DNA of 64,000 nt from Polynucleobacter paludilacus (lineage in GTDB: Bacteria > Pseudomonadota > Gammaproteobacteria > Burkholderiales > Burkholderiaceae), in the NCBI RefSeq assembly GCF_018687595.1, contig NZ_CP061298.1:1116001-1180000 (forward strand). Reading direction: 5' to 3'. Both the position numbers and the translations under genes were made by a program. The notes below the pieces were generated by a model. The model did not search any database. It was not told the origin of the DNA and saw nothing but the letters and a program-made list of their open reading frames with translations. Below, in pieces: positions 57,231 through 64,000 of this stretch. Each line of letters starts with the position of its first letter. The first letter of the stretch is position 1.

Positions 57231-58277
57231 ATGAAAAAAGTACTCATTCTGGGTGTTAATGGCTTTATCGGCCACCACCTCTCCAAGCGGATACTGGAGA
57301 CAACTGATTGGGATGTCTATGGCATGGACATGCAAAACGATCGCTTAGGTGATTTGATCAATCATCCACGGATGCATTTCTTTGAGGGTGATATCACCAT
57401 CAATAAAGAATGGGTTGAATACCATATTCGTAAATGCGATGCGATCCTCCCGCTCGTGGCGATTGCTACTCCAGCGACTTACGTTCAACAGCCGTTGAAA
57501 GTTTTTGAGCTCGACTTTGAGGCTAATTTGCCCATCGTGCGCTCTGCCATGAAATACAAAAAGCATTTGGTCTTCCCCTCAACCTCTGAAGTCTATGGCA
57601 TGTGCGAAGACAGCGAGTTTGATCCCAGCACATCCAATCTAGTCTATGGCCCAATCAATAAACCCCGTTGGATTTATGCCTGCTCAAAGCAACTGATGGA
57701 TCGCGTGATCTGGGGTTACGGCATGGAAGGCTTGCGCTTTACCCTGTTCCGTCCATTCAACTGGATTGGCCCTGGTCTAGACAGCATCTACACCCCAAAA
57801 GAGGGATCCTCACGGGTGGTAACTCAGTTCTTAGGCCATATTGTGCGCGGTGAGCCCATCAATTTAGTTGATGGTGGTGCTCAAAAAAGAGCCTTCACAT
57901 ATATTGACGACGGCATCGATGCCTTAATGCACATCATCGCCAACCAGAACGATATTGCCAATGGCAAGATTTATAACATCGGCAATCCAAAAAACAATCA
58001 CTCTGTACGCGACCTCGCTAATCAGATGCTTGAGATTGCCAGAAGTATTCCTGAATACGCGAAGACCGCCAAAGAAGTAAAGATTGTCGAAACTACCTCA
58101 GGCGCTTATTACGGTGAGGGCTACCAAGATGTGCAGAACCGAGTTCCCGCAATCGATAACACCATGGCTGAATTGGGCTGGAAGCCCACCACCACCATGA
58201 CTGATGCGCTCAAGAATATTTTTGAAGCCTATCGTCAGGATGTGGATAAAGCCCGTCAACTCGTCGACTCAGACTAA
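57231..58277 (+). CDS. UDP-glucuronate oxidative decarboxylase, stand-alone ArnA C-terminal half
   Basis: A 348-residue SDR enzyme turning UDP-glucuronate into UDP-4-keto-pentose. ILGVNGFIGHHLSKRIL is the NAD site; PSTSEVYGMCEDSEF and the YACSKQLMDRVIW (Tyr-x3-Lys) form the catalytic set. It starts with its own ATG 18 bases after the formyltransferase stop. Matches E. coli ArnA residues 314-660. Confidence 0.92.
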   Translation: MKKVLILGVNGFIGHHLSKRILETTDWDVYGMDMQNDRLGDLINHPRMHFFEGDITINKEWVEYHIRKCDAILPLVAIATPATYVQQPLKVFELDFEANLPIVRSAMKYKKHLVFPSTSEVYGMCEDSEFDPSTSNLVYGPINKPRWIYACSKQLMDRVIWGYGMEGLRFTLFRPFNWIGPGLDSIYTPKEGSSRVVTQFLGHIVRGEPINLVDGGAQKRAFTYIDDGIDALMHIIANQNDIANGKIYNIGNPKNNHSVRDLANQMLEIARSIPEYAKTAKEVKIVETTSGAYYGEGYQDVQNRVPAIDNTMAELGWKPTTTMTDALKNIFEAYRQDVDKARQLVDSD

Positions 58278-58289
58278 TTCTCGAGGTCC

Positions 58290-59207
58290 ATGGCAAAAAT
58301 TGCTCTCAAGGTTGATGTTGATACCTTACGCGGTACGAAAGAAGGCGCCCCAAATCTAGCGCGTCTTTTTCAACACTACGATCTGAAGGCTACCTTTTTG
58401 TTTAGCTTAGGACCTGACCATACCGGCTGGGCCTTGAAGCGCGTTTTTCGTCCAGGCTTTCTGAAAAAAGTCAGCCGCACCTCAGTCTTAGAGCACTACG
58501 GTCTCAAAACATTGCTGTACGGGGTATTGCTTCCGGGCCCTGATATTGGCAAGCAAGCAGCCAATCAAATGCGTGCAATTGATCAGGCGGGTCATGAGAC
58601 TGGGATCCATACTTGGGACCACGTTGCTTGGCAGGACGCCGTTCGTAATCGCGACCCCCAGTGGACTCATGTACAAATGCAAAAGAGTTGGGATCGTTTT
58701 GTGGAGATCTTCGGCCATCCTCCAGTCACTTACGGTGCAGCTGGCTGGCAAATGAATGAAGCTGCGTTTGAGCAACTCGACCAATGGGGCATCCGCTACT
58801 CTTCCGATGGCCGATCTGAACCCAACCTCATGCCTTACCGCTTAGCACTTCCATCCGGCAAAGCAAAACACGTTCAATATCCAACTACGCTTCCGACTTT
58901 TGATGAACTGATCGGAGTAGATGATGCCTCCGAATTGGATGCCGTTAAACAAATCTTGGCCATTACCCAAAGCAATCCCAACGATCAAGTCTTTACCTTG
59001 CACGCTGAGCTCGAGGGTCAAAAACTGCTCCCCGCTTTTGAAACCCTCATTCGGGGCTGGCTAGAGCAGGGTCACGATTTAGTCACCATGGGAGAGTTAC
59101 ATCAATCATGGGTAGCGACAAAACAGCTTGATAAGATAGCGGTAATGCCCCTGGTTTGGAGTGAGATCCCCAATCGGAGTGGTGAACTCATCGTACAAAC
59201 CCATTGA
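58290..59207 (+). CDS. arnD: 4-deoxy-4-formamido-L-arabinose-phosphoundecaprenol deformylase ArnD
   Basis: A 305-residue polysaccharide-deacetylase-like protein. KVDVDTLRGTKEGAPNLARL holds the metal/catalytic Asp motif, GHETGIHTWDHVAWQ the His pair, and the Gly-rich and QYPTTLP parts follow. It removes the formyl group so Ara4N can be transferred. Last arn gene; no arnE or arnF follows before bcp. Confidence 0.91.
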   Translation: MAKIALKVDVDTLRGTKEGAPNLARLFQHYDLKATFLFSLGPDHTGWALKRVFRPGFLKKVSRTSVLEHYGLKTLLYGVLLPGPDIGKQAANQMRAIDQAGHETGIHTWDHVAWQDAVRNRDPQWTHVQMQKSWDRFVEIFGHPPVTYGAAGWQMNEAAFEQLDQWGIRYSSDGRSEPNLMPYRLALPSGKAKHVQYPTTLPTFDELIGVDDASELDAVKQILAITQSNPNDQVFTLHAELEGQKLLPAFETLIRGWLEQGHDLVTMGELHQSWVATKQLDKIAVMPLVWSEIPNRSGELIVQTH

Positions 59208-59225
59208 TAATTAAGAGAGACTAAT

Positions 59226-59693
59226 ATGACTGTAAGCATCGGCCAAACTATTCCTAACTGTGCGATTCCTGCTACATCAGGACTGACCTTTACCCCAGAA
59301 TCTGCCCAAGGCAAAAAATTGGTGCTCTACTTCTATCCTAAAGATATGACTCCAGGTTGCACCGCTGAGTCTGGTGAGTTTAGAGATCATATTGAGGCCT
59401 TTAGCAAAGCCAATACCTTGGTTGTTGGCGTCTCCCGCGATAGCCTCAAATCACACGATAATTTCCGCAGTAAATTAGGCTTACCGTTTGAATTGGTTGC
59501 CGATACTGAAGAGCAACTTTGCCAGATCTTTGGGGTCATGAAGATGAAAAACATGTACGGCAAACAAGTCCGTGGCGTAGAGCGCAGCACCTTTCTTTTT
59601 GACGCTTCAGGCAAGCTCGTTAAAGAGTGGCGTGGCCTCAAAGTTCCAGGTCATGTGACAGAAGTATTACAGGCTGCTCAGGCAATTAAATAA
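59226..59693 (+). CDS. bcp: Thioredoxin-dependent peroxiredoxin, Bcp/PrxQ type
   Basis: 155 residues. The peroxidatic Cys is in DMTPGCTAESGEF near residue 45; the +5 resolving Cys common in this group is not present (CTAESGEF), and the only other Cys is in EEQLCQIFGV near residue 98. It may therefore work as 1-Cys or use the later Cys. Starts with GAGAGA ahead. 18 bases after arnD. Confidence 0.9.
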   Translation: MTVSIGQTIPNCAIPATSGLTFTPESAQGKKLVLYFYPKDMTPGCTAESGEFRDHIEAFSKANTLVVGVSRDSLKSHDNFRSKLGLPFELVADTEEQLCQIFGVMKMKNMYGKQVRGVERSTFLFDASGKLVKEWRGLKVPGHVTEVLQAAQAIK

Positions 59694-59708
59694 ATTTGCT
59701 GCAGGCGC

Positions 59709-59736
59709 TTGCAAAGCTCTGAATTTGGGGTAAAGT
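59709..59736 (+). promoter_or_regulatory. Candidate promoter of the phoH-like leader
   Basis: TTGCAA (59709-59714) and TAAAGT (59731-59736) are 16 bases apart, placing a start near 59743, just before the structured leader. Confidence 0.45.
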
Positions 59737-59742
59737 ATTTAC

Positions 59743-59890
59743 ATGCACCGTAAACGACGGGAAAGTCTGACAATCCGTTTGAATCATCAGCCTGAAGACT
59801 CTAGAGCAGGCACGGTAAGCAACCCCCTCTTTTTTGTATCCAGTTTCATCACAAACCGTCAATGCAAATCGCTTGGCGGTTTTTTCTTTT
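59743..59890 (+). promoter_or_regulatory. Candidate riboswitch-like leader: three-way junction plus terminator
   Basis: P1 ACCGT (59747-59751) pairs with ACGGT (59812-59816), P2 AAACG (59752-59756) with CGTTT (59776-59780), and P3 GCCTG (59790-59794) with CAGGC (59807-59811). P1/P2 and P3/P1 are directly contiguous and a 9-base linker joins P2 to P3, a three-way-junction layout. P1's 3' strand ACGGT is also perfectly complementary to ACCGT at 59855-59859 in the 5' arm of the terminator that precedes the phoH-like Shine-Dalgarno. This allows a switch between P1 plus terminator and an antiterminator. No known riboswitch consensus that I remember matches, so the ligand is unknown. Confidence 0.55.
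59853..59889 (+). terminator. Intrinsic terminator ahead of the phoH-like gene
   Basis: AAACCGTC (59853-59860) pairs with GGCGGTTT (59875-59882), one G-U pair, and a T-rich tail runs to 59890. The ribosome-binding AGGAGAG follows at 59891, so the gene is expressed only by read-through or antitermination. Confidence 0.75.
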
Positions 59891-59901
59891 AGGAGAGCTG
59901 C

Positions 59902-61566
59902 ATGCCATTGCCACCCATCCCAACTCAAATTGCTGGTCAAGTGAAGTTGAGCGCTAAAGACACACCAGATTTAAAGAAACGCCCTGCTCCAGCAAAACCA
60001 GTTGTGATGGAAAATCATGCCCCCGATTGGGCTCATGATGATGAGGTCGATTTATCTGCTGCTGAAGAAGCCTTAGAGAAGATTAAAAGCGATCATCGCC
60101 CAGCGCAAATTCAACGCGCTGAAGCTAAAGCGCCAGCTCCCGAAAAGCCAAAGCGGATTATCCGCACTGGCCCTCCTAGCTTATTCGTGCTCGATACCAA
60201 TGTTTTGATGCATGATCCAAGCTCGCTGTTCCGCTTCGATGAGCACGATCTGTTTTTACCAATGACTACCTTAGAGGAATTGGATAATCACAAAAAGGGT
60301 ATGACTGAAGTAGCACGCAATGCCCGTACCGTCAGTCGCTCACTCGATCAACTGGTTGCTGGCACCAATGGATCACTGGATGAAGGTATTCCGCTGAACA
60401 AGCTAGGCAACCAAGATGTTTCTGGTCGCCTCTACTTCCAAACCAAGTTATCGACCCAAGCTTTGCCTGAAGGTTTGCCTGAAGGTAAAGGTGACAACAT
60501 GATTCTGGCGGTCGTGAGTGAGTTGCAAAAAACTCGCCAGGGCCAAGAGGTGGTGTTGGTTTCTAAAGATATCAATATGCGCATCAAGGCTCGCGCCTTG
60601 GGATTACCAGCAGAAGATTATTTCAATGACCAAGTCTTAGAAGACCGTGACCTGATGTACTCCGGCGTGATGACATTGGCTGCCGATTTTTGGCCCAAGC
60701 ATGGCAAGTCGATGGAGAGCTGGGCAGACTCCAAGTCAGGCACGATGTTCTATCGCGTGACTGGCCCAGCTGTTCCAAGCATGCTGGTGAATCAGTTTGT
60801 CTATCAAGAAAATCCTGACGGCTCCACACCGTTCTACGCCCAAGTCCGTGAAATCAACGGCAAGACCGCCCTACTACAAACATTGAGAGATTTTTCTCAT
60901 CAGAAAAATAATGTTTGGAGCGTGACCGCCCGCAATCGTGAGCAAAACTTTGCAATGAACCTACTCATGAATCCTGAGATCGATTTTGTAACGCTCTTAG
61001 GTCAAGCGGGTACAGGTAAAACCTTGTTGGCCTTGGCTGCTGGACTGGAGCAAGTGCTAGATAGCAAGCGTTATAACGAAATCATCATCACCCGCGCTAC
61101 CGTTCCAGTAGGTGAGGATATCGGCTTTTTACCAGGCACCGAAGAGGAGAAAATGCAGCCATGGATGGGTGCCTTTGACGATAACCTTGAAGTGTTGCAT
61201 CGCAATGATGACAATGCCGGTGAATGGGGTCGCGCTGCCACTCAAGAGCTCATTCGCTCACGCATCAAAGTCAAGAGTATGAACTTCATGCGGGGCAGAA
61301 CCTTTGTGAGTAAGTTTGTCATCATTGATGAAGCGCAAAACTTAACTCCAAAACAAATGAAAACCTTGGTTACCCGTGCAGGCCCAGGGACCAAGATTAT
61401 TTGCTTGGGCAATATTGCCCAAATTGATACACCTTACTTGACTGAGGGATCTTCGGGTCTGACCTATGTTGTTGATCGCTTTAAGGGTTGGCGTCATGGT
61501 GGCCACATTACCTTGGCTCGGGGCGAGCGCTCCCGTCTTGCGGATCATGCTGCAGACGCACTCTAA
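59902..61566 (+). CDS. PIN-PhoH family ATPase (YlaK-like)
   Basis: 554 residues. After a charged, Pro-rich start (1-90) a PIN domain lies at about 95-230 (FVLDTNVLMHDP, TTLEELDNHKKG, VLVSKDINMRIKA), then a PhoH ATPase domain from about 345 with Walker A GQAGTGKT at 368-375 and VIIDEAQNL Walker B. PIN-PhoH proteins are unwinding ribonucleases in tested cases. AGGAGAG stands 4 bases before the ATG. It is the target of the candidate riboswitch and ends at a strong terminator. Confidence 0.9.
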   Translation: MPLPPIPTQIAGQVKLSAKDTPDLKKRPAPAKPVVMENHAPDWAHDDEVDLSAAEEALEKIKSDHRPAQIQRAEAKAPAPEKPKRIIRTGPPSLFVLDTNVLMHDPSSLFRFDEHDLFLPMTTLEELDNHKKGMTEVARNARTVSRSLDQLVAGTNGSLDEGIPLNKLGNQDVSGRLYFQTKLSTQALPEGLPEGKGDNMILAVVSELQKTRQGQEVVLVSKDINMRIKARALGLPAEDYFNDQVLEDRDLMYSGVMTLAADFWPKHGKSMESWADSKSGTMFYRVTGPAVPSMLVNQFVYQENPDGSTPFYAQVREINGKTALLQTLRDFSHQKNNVWSVTARNREQNFAMNLLMNPEIDFVTLLGQAGTGKTLLALAAGLEQVLDSKRYNEIIITRATVPVGEDIGFLPGTEEEKMQPWMGAFDDNLEVLHRNDDNAGEWGRAATQELIRSRIKVKSMNFMRGRTFVSKFVIIDEAQNLTPKQMKTLVTRAGPGTKIICLGNIAQIDTPYLTEGSSGLTYVVDRFKGWRHGGHITLARGERSRLADHAADAL

Positions 61567-62110
61567 GTCAAATCAATCATGCCGCACCCTTGTGGGGTGC
61601 GGCATTTTTATTTGCACCTTACTAACACTATCGGGCTGCAGCACTTTCTCAGGCTCGAGCACAGGAGGCAAATACTCCAATCCTAAGCTCGCTCAATTCA
61701 AAAATGATACGAGCGTAGGTACAGAAGATATCTCGATTGCCGCCGTCGGTTTAGTGGGTGTTCCTTATCGCTGGGGCGGAAACAATCCCAATGGTGGCTT
61801 TGATTGCAGTGGCTTAATCAACTATGTTTATCTTAAAGCTGCTAGCATTAAGTTGCCGCGCACTATTCAAGAGATGAGTAATAAGGGTCGCAGTGTTGAA
61901 AATCAACCCCCTGCTCCAGGCGACTTAGTGTTCTTTAATACCACTGGTGAAAAATATTCTCATGCAGGCATTTATGTTGGTCAAGGGCGTTTTGTTCATG
62001 CCCCTAGCGCAGGTGGCACAGTGCGGTTAGAACAAATTGAGAGTCCTTACTGGGCAGCGCGATTTACAGAGGCAAGAAGGTTCAGCTTCTCGGTACAGCA
62101 CACGAATTAA
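61547..62110 (+). CDS. NlpC/P60 endopeptidase lipoprotein
   Basis: About 187 residues. The only in-frame ATG that gives a signal peptide is 61547, inside the end of the phoH-like gene; it yields an n-region with Lys and Arg, a hydrophobic stretch and the lipobox LSGC. An in-frame GTG at 61592 is an alternative. The NlpC/P60 domain is intact: GVPYRWGG, nucleophile in FDCSGL (Cys codon 61805-61807), PGDLVFFN and SHAGIYVGQGRFVHAPS. It should cut peptide cross-links of peptidoglycan from the outer membrane. The start region contains the phoH terminator. Its stop overlaps the convergent dnaB stop. Confidence 0.85.
   Translation: MLQTHSKSNQSCRTLVGCGIFICTLLTLSGCSTFSGSSTGGKYSNPKLAQFKNDTSVGTEDISIAAVGLVGVPYRWGGNNPNGGFDCSGLINYVYLKAASIKLPRTIQEMSNKGRSVENQPPAPGDLVFFNTTGEKYSHAGIYVGQGRFVHAPSAGGTVRLEQIESPYWAARFTEARRFSFSVQHTN
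61581..61609 (+). terminator. Intrinsic terminator of the PIN-PhoH gene
   Basis: GCCGCACCC (61581-61589) pairs with GGGTGCGGC (61595-61603) in nine perfect pairs, loop TTGTG, then ATTTTTATTT. It lies inside the reading frame of the next lipoprotein if that frame begins at 61547. Confidence 0.88.
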
Positions 62111-64000
62111 AACGGCTCGTAGCCACCAGAGGAATAACCAATGGATCCTAATGCCAAGTTATCGAACTTGGTATACGGACCTTGCCAGCTCAGGCGGATT
62201 GTCCCAATTGGACCATTACGCTGTTTGCCGATAATGATCTCTGCCATACCTTTATCTGTGGTGGTATCCGGGTGATAAACCTCATCACGATAAATAAACA
62301 TGATCAAGTCAGCATCTTGCTCGATCGCTCCAGACTCTCGCAAGTCAGACATGATGGGGCGTTTATTAGGGCGTTGCTCAAGACCACGATTTAACTGTGA
62401 CAGAGCAACTACAGGGCATTGCAATTCTTTTGCAAGCGACTTTAGTGAGCGGGAGATCTCAGAAATTTCAGTAGCTCGGTTTTCAGAACTGGAGCCACCA
62501 CTACCACTCATCAGTTGCAAATAGTCAATCACAACTAAACCCAGGGTGCCACCAAAGTTTCGGGCAATCCGTCTAGCGCGTGCACGAAGCTCGAGACTTG
62601 ATAACGAGCCCGTTTCATCAATCAGAATTTGGGTATTACTGAGACGGGCAATGGCATCTGTCACACGTGGCCACTCATCATCTTGCAACTTGCCGGTACG
62701 CATCCGGCTTTGGTCTACCTTACCTACTGAGCCAAGTAAACGAGAGGCCAATTGCTCACCCGACATCTCCATTGAGAAGACTACGACTGGTAAACCTTCA
62801 GAGAGGGCTACGTTCTCGGCGATATTAAGAGCAAACGCGGTGTTATGGGTAACGACATAATCATTCGTTACATAGGTTCTTTGAGGATGACTCACTGAAA
62901 TACATTGCGCCTCAGACATTCTGGAGGGAACAATGCTTGTAAATGAAAGTCTGCGCTGACGATCCCAGCTTGCTCTTAATCTTTCCTTCTTTTCGGGCAA
63001 AGTGAAAGCTTCAAAGCCAGGGCCAAAGCTCATATTTAAAACATAACTTAGACGACCTTGCTTCTTTTCACCCTTGTAGGTATAGCTTGTCTGCTTATGG
63101 GCTATTGTGCAAAAGCCACCTAGAGATCTAGCTAAAGTTGCAACATCCTCAGATAGTTGTTTGCTTGCTGTACAGAAGCGAATAGAACCCCACTTCTCAA
63201 TCCAGCCATCGGTATCCATCAAACCCTGGAACAATGCAAGACGAGAATTTTTATTCGCCTCTAGATAAGTTGCTGGAATGTATTTATCAAAACTTCTGCT
63301 GCCAAGAACACCGATATCCTGCAATGCAGGCCTGAAATAATTAGTTGGAACTGCTTGACGTGCGCCATTGGCTGCGATTCTGGCTTTAGAGACTATTCTC
63401 CAGTCGTATGCATTAGCGTGCACCAACTCCATCTCATAGTTCGCAAGTAAATTCATACGCTCTACCATCTCTGGAGATTTGGTAGAGAATGAAATGCTGC
63501 TATGAGATAGAGCCAAAGTTCCATCGCCAAGCAATGCACCCAATACCCATGGATGAATTGGCAATGCATTCGAATGGCCAAAATCACCTGATACAGGGTC
63601 AATCCATAGTCTGTTCTTATATCGAACACACTGCAGCATTTCCATTAAACGAGCTGTATTGATAACGCGCGGCTCAGACCAATCGCGGTACATCACACGC
63701 CATAGGTGCTCATCGCAACACTCTGCTTGACGACCATCTGAAAAAGTGACTTTGTATATCTGCTTGAGGCCTTGTGGGTAAATGCCAGTCACCATTGAAT
63801 GCTGACCATCCACCGAAGCGAGGCGATCGCCAAAACGCAAATCACCCATCAACTTCCAACCATCAACCGTTTTGATCTTTGCGTCTAAAGGTTGCGCCTT
63901 GCCCATAGAGGGTCTACCGGCCACAATCACCAAGTCACCTTTTTGTAAGCCACTCGTTTGTTTGTCTAGATCAATAAAGCCTGTAGCAATACCAGTGATA
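62107..64000 (-). CDS. dnaB: Replicative DNA helicase DnaB, interrupted by an intein (5' end beyond window)
   Basis: The C-terminal RecA-like domain of the replicative helicase. On the minus strand the frame enters from the right edge with 22 residues ITGIATGFIDLDKQTSGLQK GD before VIVAGRPSMGK, so the TTG at 63933 is not a true start. The Walker A motif GRPSMGK is split by a 352-residue intein; the C-extein resumes TAFALNIAENVALSEG and continues with VVVFSMEMSGEQ, VIDYLQLMSG, ALSQLNRGLEQRPNKRP and an EPF end. Spliced, Walker A would read GRPSMGKT. Stop overlaps the lipoprotein stop. Confidence 0.95.
   Translation of the reverse strand, partial: ITGIATGFIDLDKQTSGLQKGDLVIVAGRPSMGKAQPLDAKIKTVDGWKLMGDLRFGDRLASVDGQHSMVTGIYPQGLKQIYKVTFSDGRQAECCDEHLWRVMYRDWSEPRVINTARLMEMLQCVRYKNRLWIDPVSGDFGHSNALPIHPWVLGALLGDGTLALSHSSISFSTKSPEMVERMNLLANYEMELVHANAYDWRIVSKARIAANGARQAVPTNYFRPALQDIGVLGSRSFDKYIPATYLEANKNSRLALFQGLMDTDGWIEKWGSIRFCTASKQLSEDVATLARSLGGFCTIAHKQTSYTYKGEKKQGRLSYVLNMSFGPGFEAFTLPEKKERLRASWDRQRRLSFTSIVPSRMSEAQCISVSHPQRTYVTNDYVVTHNTAFALNIAENVALSEGLPVVVFSMEMSGEQLASRLLGSVGKVDQSRMRTGKLQDDEWPRVTDAIARLSNTQILIDETGSLSSLELRARARRIARNFGGTLGLVVIDYLQLMSGSGGSSSENRATEISEISRSLKSLAKELQCPVVALSQLNRGLEQRPNKRPIMSDLRESGAIEQDADLIMFIYRDEVYHPDTTTDKGMAEIIIGKQRNGPIGTIRLSWQGPYTKFDNLALGSIGYSSGGYEPF
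62842..63897 (-). mobile_element. DnaB intein, Ala1 class 3 type with LAGLIDADG endonuclease
   Basis: 352 residues inserted between Lys of Walker A and Thr +1. It begins AQPLDAKIKTVDGWKLMGD and ends VVTHN, followed by Thr. Intein residue 1 is Ala, so no N-S shift can occur there. The class 3 triplet is present: Trp66 two residues after the block B His64 (EHLW), Cys332 in block F (AQCISV) and Thr350 before His351-Asn352. Two DOD motifs, VLGALLGDG (Asp125) and FQGLMDTDG (Asp230), keep the acidic residues, so the homing endonuclease may be active. Confidence 0.9.

Noticed and set aside
59761-59815. Hammerhead ribozyme core (CTGA-like bits and GGGAAA) in the same leader
   Set aside because: The CTGANGA, GAAA and cleavage-site parts do not occur in the right order with stems between them.
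59743-59893. A small open frame starting MHRKRRESLTIR in the leader RNA
   Set aside because: It overlaps the three-way junction, has no Shine-Dalgarno and its end is the terminator T-run read as Phe codons. A leader RNA explains the sequence better, though a leader peptide cannot be fully excluded.
63931-63933. TTG at 63931-63933 as the start of a separate 608-residue protein
   Set aside because: The frame stays open to the window edge and the residues upstream are standard DnaB, so this is the interior of dnaB.

Overview
The window looks like a piece of a betaproteobacterial chromosome from Burkholderiaceae, most likely Polynucleobacter or a close relative. This is an inference from moderate base composition, dense short-spaced operons, and the runs scpB-rluB, rimP-nusA-infB-rbfA-truB-typA and yejABEF-fabI; no 16S gene is present to confirm it. 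Coding density is very high and no stretch longer than 300 bases lacks a gene. The longest non-coding stretches are 11656-11862 (holds tRNA-His), 24019-24208 (rimP leader), 26618-26814 (divergent promoter region, nothing firm seen) and 59694-59901 (candidate regulatory RNA).

Region 1-11655 is a c-di-GMP-centred exopolysaccharide island. A wecB-nfrB-nfrA-ybcH-like operon resembles the E. coli N4 glycan receptor (NGR) system, in which WecB supplies UDP-ManNAc, the NfrB synthase is switched by c-di-GMP through an MshEN domain, and NfrA is the outer-membrane partner. It is flanked by a Cache-GGDEF cyclase and two HD-GYP phosphodiesterases, so the making, sensing and breaking of c-di-GMP appear to sit in one locus. 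An alanine-rich protein of unknown role precedes wecB.

Region 11700-16110 holds tRNA-His, dusA, a small secreted protein, a TauE/SafE permease, an MFS transporter and a Phd/PIN toxin-antitoxin pair with a palindromic operator. Region 16110-26620 is housekeeping on the minus strand: scpB and rluB, then a structured attenuator-like leader and rimP-nusA-infB-rbfA-truB, then typA. Region 26800-37400 holds a patatin-like lipoprotein, an NlpC/P60 protein that has lost its catalytic Cys, a yejABEF peptide importer, fabI, a chromate transporter and a tctC-type binding protein. Region 37400-42700 holds an unusual GT39 - sialidase-like - membrane protein operon and a flavocytochrome c sulfide dehydrogenase pair.

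Region 42700-52000 carries cbpA-cbpM, uup, the molybdopterin genes moaE-moaD-moeA and thrC-hom-aminotransferase. Region 52060-59210 is a lipid A Ara4N (arn) operon in which ArnA is encoded by two separate genes and no arnE/arnF flippase is present. Then come a Bcp peroxiredoxin, a riboswitch-like leader in front of a PIN-PhoH gene, an NlpC/P60 lipoprotein whose start overlaps the phoH terminator, and the end of dnaB. dnaB is interrupted in its Walker A motif by a 352-residue intein with an Ala at position 1, a Trp-Cys-Thr class 3 signature and a LAGLIDADG endonuclease.

Most worth a second look: the candidate riboswitch at 59743-59890, the c-di-GMP/NGR island, the class 3 DnaB intein, the rimP leader, the dead NlpC/P60 protein and the split arnA.
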